Shown here: in pieces, positions 55,307 through 64,000 of the stretch
Layout: the number at the start of each line of letters is the position of its first letter
Position numbering within the stretch: position 1 is the stretch's first letter
Assembly (NCBI RefSeq): GCF_000152945.2
Contig: NC_020830.1
Location: 2,893,501-2,957,500 of the forward strand
Reading direction: 5' to 3'
Source of the DNA: Polaribacter sp. MED152
Lineage (GTDB): Bacteria > Bacteroidota > Bacteroidia > Flavobacteriales > Flavobacteriaceae
Length of the DNA stretch: 64,000 nt
Notes under the pieces: model-generated
Seen by the model: only the letters and a program-made list of their open reading frames with translations
What the model was told of the DNA's origin: nothing
The model's database searches: none
Made by a program: the position numbers and the translations under genes

Positions 55307-55314
55307 CAAAGGTA
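55307..55314 (-). promoter_or_regulatory. -7 element TACCTTTG directly before dapF
   Basis: On the minus strand TACCTTTG is followed by TTGC and then ATG at 55302, the same four-base distance as at bamD and the 73-residue gene. It predicts a leaderless or near-leaderless mRNA. No matching -33 TTG. Confidence 0.5.
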
Positions 55315-55339
55315 ATGATTTACGTGTAAAATTAGTTCT

Positions 55340-55400
55340 GTTAAAACACGGTTAAAAGTAGTTAAAACCAAGTTAAACAGATTTTTTGAAAATGTTAAAA
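55340..55400 (+). promoter_or_regulatory. Helically phased GTTAAAA array before the Do-type protease
   Basis: GTTAAAA or GTTAAAC occurs at 55340, 55351, 55361, 55372 and 55394, with steps of 11, 10, 11 and 22 bp, so all copies face the same side of the helix. A -7-like TATATTTA lies at 55404. The array could be a multi-site operator or curved DNA. The regulator is unknown. Confidence 0.4.
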
Positions 55401-55432
55401 TTGTATATTTACTTAATTAAAAATTTAGATTT

Positions 55433-56827
55433 ATGAAGAAATTTTTTAGTTTTTTAGGAATGGCATTTTTAGGAGGAGCTCTAACTTTAGGAGGGTATAA
55501 AATGCTTTTTGATGAGCCAGTCGCTCAAAATAATTTACAAAACGCTTCTTTACCTGCAATTCAGGCAAATTATAATCCAGCTTTTAACGAGGCAGCACCT
55601 GCATTAAATGCAGAATCTGTAGATTTTACTCTGGCTGCAGAAAGAACAGTAAATTCTGTGGTTCACGTTAAAAATACATCTACAAGAACACAGCAGAGTC
55701 CTTTAGATATTTTCTTTGGTACAGGAAATGGTATTAGAAAGTTTGAGCAAGTAGGTACTGGAAGTGGAGTAATTATTTCTGCAGATGGTTATATTGTAAC
55801 AAATAATCATGTTATTGATAATGCAACTTCAATTGAAATCACGTTAAATAACAAGAAAAAATACGAAGCAGAGTTAATTGGGGCAGATGCTACAAATGAC
55901 ATTGCATTGTTAAAAATTAATGCAGATATAGATTTACCATATACTACTTTTACCAACTCAGATAATGTAAAAATAGGTGAGTGGGTATTAGCAGTTGGTA
56001 ATCCATACAACTTAACATCTACAGTAACTGCAGGTATTGTAAGTGCAAAAGGTAGAGATTTAGAAGGTAATGGAAACATCGAATCTTTTATACAAACAGA
56101 TGCAGCTGTAAATCCTGGAAATAGTGGAGGAGCCTTAGTAAACACTAGAGGAGAATTGGTGGGTATAAATACTGCAATATCTTCTAAGACAGGTTCATTT
56201 ATTGGATATTCTTTTGCTGTACCATCTAATATCGCAAAGAAAATTGTAGACGACTTATTAGAATTTGGTGCTGTACAAGAGGCAATTTTAGGTATTGGTA
56301 TTGATAATACTTACGAAGATGAAGGGGTTAGAGTAGGAAAAGTGTATTATGATGAAGGTGCCAACAACAATCAATTTAAAGAAGGAGATGTTATAAAAAG
56401 CATCAATAATGTCAAAATTTCTAAATTCTCTGAATTAAAAGGGCAGTTAACTGCAAAAAGACCTGGAGATTATGTTGATGTAACTTTAGAAAGAGAAGGT
56501 GAATTAATAACTAAAAAGATTATTTTAAATAAAAGGGACAGTTACGTTTCTAATGCTCTAAGAATTTCTGTGAAGGATTTAACTAAGAAGGAAAAGAAGA
56601 AATTCGACATAAAAGGTGGGGCCAAAATTATTCAAAATGCAAACAGAACCTTAACTTATTACGGTATCACAGAAGGCTATATTATAACAAAAGTAAATAA
56701 GAAGCCTGTGTTAACTGCTGCTGAAGCCATAAAGAATATACAGAGCAGTAATTTCGGAAATGGTAACCCATTATTCTTGGAATTAATAAATCCGAAAGGA
56801 GAAGTAGAGAAGTTTGTAATTAGATAA
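55433..56827 (+). CDS. degP: Do-type (HtrA/DegP) periplasmic serine protease
   Basis: A 464-residue envelope protease-chaperone. A signal or anchor segment (KKFFSFLGMAFLGGALTLGG) is followed by the trypsin-like domain with His in VTNNHVID, Asp in ATNDIALLKI and Ser in NPGNSGGALV, all in order. A PDZ domain (about 285-365) and a second, weaker PDZ-like end follow. It quality-controls misfolded periplasmic proteins. It reads divergently from dapF and ends at a terminator. The symbol is assigned by family, since DegP and DegQ types cannot be told apart here. Confidence 0.92.
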   Translation: MKKFFSFLGMAFLGGALTLGGYKMLFDEPVAQNNLQNASLPAIQANYNPAFNEAAPALNAESVDFTLAAERTVNSVVHVKNTSTRTQQSPLDIFFGTGNGIRKFEQVGTGSGVIISADGYIVTNNHVIDNATSIEITLNNKKKYEAELIGADATNDIALLKINADIDLPYTTFTNSDNVKIGEWVLAVGNPYNLTSTVTAGIVSAKGRDLEGNGNIESFIQTDAAVNPGNSGGALVNTRGELVGINTAISSKTGSFIGYSFAVPSNIAKKIVDDLLEFGAVQEAILGIGIDNTYEDEGVRVGKVYYDEGANNNQFKEGDVIKSINNVKISKFSELKGQLTAKRPGDYVDVTLEREGELITKKIILNKRDSYVSNALRISVKDLTKKEKKKFDIKGGAKIIQNANRTLTYYGITEGYIITKVNKKPVLTAAEAIKNIQSSNFGNGNPLFLELINPKGEVEKFVIR

Positions 56828-56848
56828 TTATTGATTTACTAAAATTTA

Positions 56849-56878
56849 ATCCTGATGATTTCATCAGGATTTTTTTTA
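56849..56878 (+). terminator. Intrinsic terminator of the Do-type protease gene
   Basis: ATCCTGATG (56849-56857) pairs with CATCAGGAT (56862-56870) around ATTT, followed by a run of eight T. Confidence 0.88.
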
Positions 56879-56890
56879 TTCTAAACTTTT

Positions 56891-56908
56891 CACGAAATCG
56901 ATTTCGTG
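56891..56908. promoter_or_regulatory. 18-bp perfect palindrome, candidate gap operator
   Basis: CACGAAATCGATTTCGTG is a perfect palindrome with a central CG. It covers the -33 position of the gap promoter (the near -33 TTTC at 56902-56905, 19 bp from the -7 box). Even-spaced AAATCGATTT-type sites resemble LacI-family operators, but the regulator is not in the window. Confidence 0.55.
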
Positions 56909-56924
56909 TTTTAAAAAAAAGAAA

Positions 56925-56932
56925 TACTTTTG
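56925..56932 (+). promoter_or_regulatory. gap promoter -7 element TACTTTTG
   Basis: An exact TAnnTTTG match 27 bp before the GAPDH start codon. The palindromic operator overlaps its -33 region. Confidence 0.65.
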
Positions 56933-56959
56933 CAAAAATTTTAAAATAGCAACACAACT

Positions 56960-58402
56960 ATGTCATCAATTTTAGATTACGAAAAAGAAGTTTCTTCGCA
57001 AGCACAAACAAGAAGAGCTACTGTAGAGTTTATTAATATCGTAAATGATTTATGGTATGATAAATCTATTGAACTTGTACTTTTTAGAAATCCGTTAGTA
57101 GATAAAAGAGCTAGTGAGGTTTTAAATTTAATTGATTATGCAAAAGAATTTGTAAATAAACCAATTACAATTCAAGATGCGTTAAGTATTGCAAAAGCAA
57201 TACAACAAATAGATTTACCATCATCTAAATTAGATATTGGTAAATTGGCTTACGAATGTCATTTAAATCCTAAAAGTTGCGAAGACAAAATTGCATTTGT
57301 AAAAAAACAATTAAAAGATGTAACCGAAGCAAAAAATATAACACCTAAAGATGTTGTATTGTATGGTTTTGGTAGAATTGGACGTTTATTGGCAAGAGAG
57401 TTAATGACAAAAATGGGTAAAGGCTCTCAATTAAGATTAAGAGCAGTTGTTACTCGTGGTGAAATTACGCAAGCTGTTTTAGATAAAAGAGCTTCTTTAT
57501 TAAGTATAGATTCTGTTCATGGAGATTTTTTGGGTACTGTACAAACAGATATCGAAAACAAAGCTTTAATTATTAATGGTACAACTGTACATATGATTTC
57601 TGCCAAAAACCCAGAAGATATAGATTATACAGCATATAATATTAACGATGCTTTAATTATAGATAACACTGGTGCTTTTAGAGATGATGTTGCCTTAGCT
57701 AGACATTTAAAAGCAAAAGGTGCAAGTAAGGTTTTATTAACTGCACCAGGTAAAGGAATACCAAATATTGTACATGGAGTTAATCATAAACAAAACGATC
57801 CTGATAAGGTAGATATCTTTTCAGCTGCTTCTTGTACAACGAATGCAATTACGCCAGTTTTAAAAGTTTTAGAAGATAATTTCGGAATTAAAAAAGGACA
57901 TTTAGAAACCATTCATGCGTATACTAATGATCAAAACTTAGTAGATAACATGCACTCTAAATACAGAAGAGGTAGAGCTGCTGCCTTAAATATGGTAATT
58001 ACAGAAACTGGTGCAGGTAAAGCTGTTTCTAAAGCATTGCCAGCATTAGAGGGTAAATTAACTTCAAATGCAATTCGTGTTCCTGTTCCAAATGGTTCTT
58101 TAGCTATTTTAAGTTTACAATTAAGAACAGAAGTTACTACAGATGTTATAAATGCGATAGTAAAACAAAATGCTTTAGAGGGTGATTTAGTAGAGCAAAT
58201 TAAATATTCTTTAGATAACGAACTGGTTTCTTCAGATATTATTGGATCTACAGCTCCATCAATTTTTGATAGCAAAGCTACTATTACAGATGGCGATTCT
58301 ATAGTGATTTATGTTTGGTATGATAATGAATATGGATATTCACATCAAGTAATGCGTTTGGCAAAACACATTGCAAAAGTAAGAAGGTATACATATTATT
58401 AG
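56960..58402 (+). CDS. gap: Glyceraldehyde-3-phosphate dehydrogenase, long form
   Basis: A 480-residue enzyme, about 140 residues longer than the usual glycolytic form. The Rossmann domain starts only near residue 130 (VVLYGFGRIGRLLARELM). The nucleophile Cys292 is in SAASCTTNAITPV and the final block is VWYDNEYGYSHQVMRLAKHI. The N-terminal extension (1-125) is helical and of unknown role; similar long forms occur in other marine bacteria. Cofactor preference is not certain. The gene has its own promoter with an overlapping palindrome. Confidence 0.93.
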   Translation: MSSILDYEKEVSSQAQTRRATVEFINIVNDLWYDKSIELVLFRNPLVDKRASEVLNLIDYAKEFVNKPITIQDALSIAKAIQQIDLPSSKLDIGKLAYECHLNPKSCEDKIAFVKKQLKDVTEAKNITPKDVVLYGFGRIGRLLARELMTKMGKGSQLRLRAVVTRGEITQAVLDKRASLLSIDSVHGDFLGTVQTDIENKALIINGTTVHMISAKNPEDIDYTAYNINDALIIDNTGAFRDDVALARHLKAKGASKVLLTAPGKGIPNIVHGVNHKQNDPDKVDIFSAASCTTNAITPVLKVLEDNFGIKKGHLETIHAYTNDQNLVDNMHSKYRRGRAAALNMVITETGAGKAVSKALPALEGKLTSNAIRVPVPNGSLAILSLQLRTEVTTDVINAIVKQNALEGDLVEQIKYSLDNELVSSDIIGSTAPSIFDSKATITDGDSIVIYVWYDNEYGYSHQVMRLAKHIAKVRRYTYY

Positions 58403-58422
58403 TAGTAGCCTTTTACATTATA

Positions 58423-58460
58423 AAAAGAAAACCCAAAACTTTTGTTTTGGGTTTTCTTTT
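58423..58460. terminator. Bidirectional intrinsic terminator between gap and the 58,469 gene
   Basis: A perfect 17-bp stem (58423-58439 with 58444-58460) and a TTTT loop, with A and T runs inside the arms. The core ACCCAAAAC/GTTTTGGGT is the same as in the yidC terminator. Confidence 0.9.
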
Positions 58461-58468
58461 TTATAGTA

Positions 58469-59131
58469 TTATTCCTCTTCATAAAAAGAGATATTTGCAT
58501 CAAATTCTTCGTTAATAAATTCTTGACTACTCATAAAATAGTCAGAGGTAATTAATTGATACTGATTTTCTGTTTTGTTCAGAAACCAAATAATGTCATT
58601 CGCTTCTTCAAAAGCTTCTTCAGCATCTAATTGATTATGAAATAATCTTTTAATTACATTGTGGCTATCTAAATTTTGAGCAAAACATTTTAATACAATT
58701 TCTTTGGTGATGTCTTTATCAGCATTCATTTTAGGAGTAATATCAAAATCAATAATAGTTGCTTTTGCATTAGGGAATTTACCATTAAACGCCTTATACA
58801 GTAATTGATTAATAATAAATAGTGTTTTATGTAATTCAATTCTTGGGTATTCTTCAGATATTTTATCAACCAACATCTCATAAGAAACAGAATCAATTTG
58901 ATGTTCATTCATTTCGTTAGACAATTTGTAATCTAGAACAATTCTGGCTGCTTCACTAGGGTCTTTATCTGCAATTGCCATAAAAAGCAATTCCCTTACT
59001 TCTTTTAAATCAGTACTTTCCACATTAGGTAATTCAAAACGCTCTAAAAGCACTTTAAAATCTTCTAAATTCCATGCATTATCTAGGTCGTCAACTGTAG
59101 AAAATTTATGTATTTTTATAGCGTATTTCAT
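58469..59131 (-). CDS. Conserved hypothetical protein
   Basis: A 220-residue acidic soluble protein with no signal peptide or obvious domain. The sequence is mostly helical (LDNAWNLEDFKVLLERFEL, LHKTLFIINQLLYKAFNGK, AEEAFEEANDIIWFLN) and ends in EEE. I do not recognise a family; it has the look of a flavobacterial-specific gene. It converges with gap over a shared terminator and is divergent from ligA. No partner suggests a function. Confidence 0.7.
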   Translation of the reverse strand: MKYAIKIHKFSTVDDLDNAWNLEDFKVLLERFELPNVESTDLKEVRELLFMAIADKDPSEAARIVLDYKLSNEMNEHQIDSVSYEMLVDKISEEYPRIELHKTLFIINQLLYKAFNGKFPNAKATIIDFDITPKMNADKDITKEIVLKCFAQNLDSHNVIKRLFHNQLDAEEAFEEANDIIWFLNKTENQYQLITSDYFMSSQEFINEEFDANISFYEEE

Positions 59132-59169
59132 TTCTTTATCATTTTAGATTTATAGAAATATACAGTTAA

Positions 59170-61194
<2,025 letters not shown>

Positions 61195-61230
61195 ATACTT
61201 TGGCTTAATTTATGATAATCATATAAAGAT

Positions 61231-61953
61231 TTGAAAAAAATACTATACATATATATAATGTGTGTTTCTATTGCTGCTTTTTGTCAGAAAAAAGAGGTGT
61301 TAGATTCGTTACCTAATAATATAGAGGATTATATTTTTGTTAAACCAGGAGATAGTATAACCATTAATTTAAATGAGATTACATTATTACCAAAACAAAA
61401 ATTTAAGTCTAAAGATGATATTCGATATTACTTATGGTTTAGAAGAAAAGTATTTAAGGCATATCCTTATGCAATTTTAGCATCAAAAAGATTAGACTCT
61501 TTAAATGTTAGGTTAAGTAAAATAAAATCGAAACGTAAAAAAAGAAAATACACTAGACAAGTTCAAAAGTATATTGAAGGTGAATTTACAGATCAAATTA
61601 AAAAAATGACAAAAACTGAAGGTCGTATTTTAATTAAATTGATTCATCGTCAAACAGGAGAAACCGCTTTTAACAATATAAAAGAGTTAAGAAGTGGGTG
61701 GAAAGCATTTTGGTACAACACAACAGCCAACCTTTTTAAACTTTCTTTAAAGGATGAATATGATCCAGAAAATGTAAATGAAGATTATTTAATTGAAGAT
61801 ATCTTGCAAAGAGCATTTAGAGATGGAACCTTAGAAAGTCAAAAAACAAAACTTGAGTTTGATTTTTCTGACATTATTTTAAAAAACAAAGCAGAAATTA
61901 ATGTCGAAAAGTATAGGGTGATGTTTTCAAAAATGAAAAAGAAGAAAAAATAA
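61231..61953 (+). CDS. DUF4294 family exported protein, TTG start
   Basis: A 240-residue protein with a signal peptide (MKKILYIYIMCVSIAAFCQ) and the DUF4294 core: YLWFRRKVFKAYPYA, SKRKKRKYTRQVQKYIEGEF, TEGRILIKLIHRQTGETAF and GWKAFWYNTTANLFKLSL. The start is TTG at 61231. The basic, conserved middle is unusual for an exported protein. Function unknown. It is 36 bp after ligA, perhaps in its transcript. Confidence 0.85.
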   Translation: MKKILYIYIMCVSIAAFCQKKEVLDSLPNNIEDYIFVKPGDSITINLNEITLLPKQKFKSKDDIRYYLWFRRKVFKAYPYAILASKRLDSLNVRLSKIKSKRKKRKYTRQVQKYIEGEFTDQIKKMTKTEGRILIKLIHRQTGETAFNNIKELRSGWKAFWYNTTANLFKLSLKDEYDPENVNEDYLIEDILQRAFRDGTLESQKTKLEFDFSDIILKNKAEINVEKYRVMFSKMKKKKK

Positions 61954-62167
61954 ATCCAATTTTTGATATTTTCTGGTCTTCAAAACGAATATTTTCTGCA
62001 CTAAACCATATAACCAATAAGTATTCAAATACTCATTTAATTCTATATGATGATCATTGATTAAAAAGTTAGTATTTTTTTACATTTTTTTTGGTGTTGT
62101 AAGTTTCATGTTTAGAGAGATTTGCGGTTTGGGTTTAAAAAGATTTATAATTTTTATTGAGAAATAG

Positions 62168-62197
62168 TTGTGGGAATAGAAATGAGTTGTATATTTG
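62168..62197 (+). promoter_or_regulatory. rRNA promoter P1, TTG-N19-TATATTTG
   Basis: A -33 TTG at 62168-62170 and -7 TATATTTG at 62190-62197 with 19 bp between. The stretch TATATTTGCACCCGCTAAC (62190-62208) is identical to that at P3. Confidence 0.8.
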
Positions 62198-62316
62198 CAC
62201 CCGCTAACGGAAATATGAGTATGTTAGTTTAGTTCATTAAGATGTTGTTTTTGGGGTTTAGTTTAAAGGATTCTGGTTTTTGATTTAGGATGGAATTTTT
62301 TTCATTTTTAATTAGG

Positions 62317-62344
62317 TTTGTAAGGTTATTTAATAGTATCTTTG
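62317..62344 (+). promoter_or_regulatory. Possible rRNA promoter P2, TATCTTTG
   Basis: An exact -7 TATCTTTG at 62337-62344 followed by CAGTCCG. The only upstream TTTG (62317-62320) is 16 bp away, shorter than the usual 19-20, so this promoter is weaker or spurious. Confidence 0.45.
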
Positions 62345-62419
62345 CAGTCCGATTTTTTCGGGAAAAAAGTTCAGTTTTTTAGGGGTTAAAAAATAAATTT
62401 AATTTTTTTTATTTTTTTA

Positions 62420-62449
62420 TTGTCAGAATAAAAATAGTTTCTATATTTG
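62420..62449 (+). promoter_or_regulatory. rRNA promoter P3, TTG-N19-TATATTTG
   Basis: A -33 TTG at 62420-62422 and -7 TATATTTG at 62442-62449 with 19 bp between, followed by CACCCGCTAAC as at P1. It is the promoter closest to 16S, about 250 bp upstream. Confidence 0.8.
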
Positions 62450-62700
62450 CACCCGCTAACAAAAACAGCGAAAAAGTTCAGAGAGATTTTGGAATAAGAT
62501 TTAACAATTTTAGATAGTTCGATTCTATCATTTCTACAAAGTTTGATATTAAGATTAGGTTGAGAGATATTTAGTTTTTAGTTCAAATAAGTTCATTGAA
62601 AATATTGAAATTGACAGCGTAAACAAAGAGTAGAATAACCACATTAGTTTAGATTAATGTAATTCTTTTGAAACTTATTCATTCATATTATTTAAAATAT

Positions 62701-64000
<1,300 letters not shown>

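Larger units (their letters stand above)
61954..62700 (+). promoter_or_regulatory. rRNA operon upstream region and leader
   Basis: A 747-bp gene-free stretch. It is AT-rich with T-runs near 62,080-62,100 that could act as upstream activating elements. It holds three TAnnTTTG boxes (62190, 62337, 62442) and then about 250 bp of leader before 16S, with sequences such as AGTTCATTGAAAATATTG that probably pair with RNA beyond the window during processing. No ORF or tRNA is visible. Confidence 0.7.

Overview
The window comes from a low-GC member of the Bacteroidota, family Flavobacteriaceae. The partial 16S rRNA gene at the right end, read from memory without a search, looks closest to Polaribacter and its relatives. 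Other signs agree: promoters of the Bacteroidota type (-7 element TAnnTTTG), lineage families such as DUF4294, DUF4835, DUF5777 and the short RNA polymerase omega, a type IX secretion (T9SS) C-terminal domain, and no obvious reliance on Shine-Dalgarno sites. Almost all of the window is ordinary chromosome. I see no CRISPR array, insertion sequence, prophage or tRNA gene.

Layout. 240-5,702: a lipid/drug-type ABC exporter, a lipoprotein, a Nudix hydrolase, a class V aminotransferase and an M42 aminopeptidase. 5,832-10,896: a small lipoprotein, an ABC ATPase, and a giant ABC permease fused to an M1-type metallopeptidase. 10,940-18,994: DoxX, a DUF6913-like protein, then the housekeeping series dapA, bamD, rpoZ, coaBC, DUF4835, recN, fabI. 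19,183-24,214: a membrane glycosyltransferase and a T9SS-exported protein joining FG-GAP/UnbV repeats to a vanadium haloperoxidase domain. 24,309-29,561: a compact N-glycan catabolic operon (GH92 alpha-mannosidase, glycosylasparaginase, sugar MFS permease). 29,548-37,521: a 73-residue membrane protein, yidC, pyrG, a lipoprotein, rpmH and carB.

37,573-43,001 is the most unusual region. Two copies of the same three-gene cassette (OB-fold protein, YceI-like protein, DUF5777 beta-barrel) point away from each other. Between them lie a single membrane-bound Cache-LytTR regulator and a c-type cytochrome lipoprotein. A similar 13-bp motif, repeated at a 20-bp period, lies upstream of both arms, so the regulator may control both. 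I suggest an envelope redox or isoprenoid/quinone-handling system; that function is inference.

43,002-61,953 is mostly housekeeping: prmC, cardiolipin synthase, acetyltransferases, a coupled ribD-HAD-EamA-YigZ operon, dnaA, a LMW phosphatase, an RsmI-like methylase, a lysozyme-like protein, mltG, dapF, a Do-type protease, a long-form GAPDH and ligA. 61,954-62,700 is a promoter-rich leader with three TAnnTTTG elements, and 16S rRNA begins at about 62,701 and runs off the window.

Regulatory points: perfect TAnnTTTG boxes at several genes; three genes where the box ends exactly four bases before the ATG, suggesting leaderless mRNAs; an 18-bp palindrome over the gap promoter; a helically phased GTTAAAA array before the Do-type protease; and ribD apparently starting at ATT.
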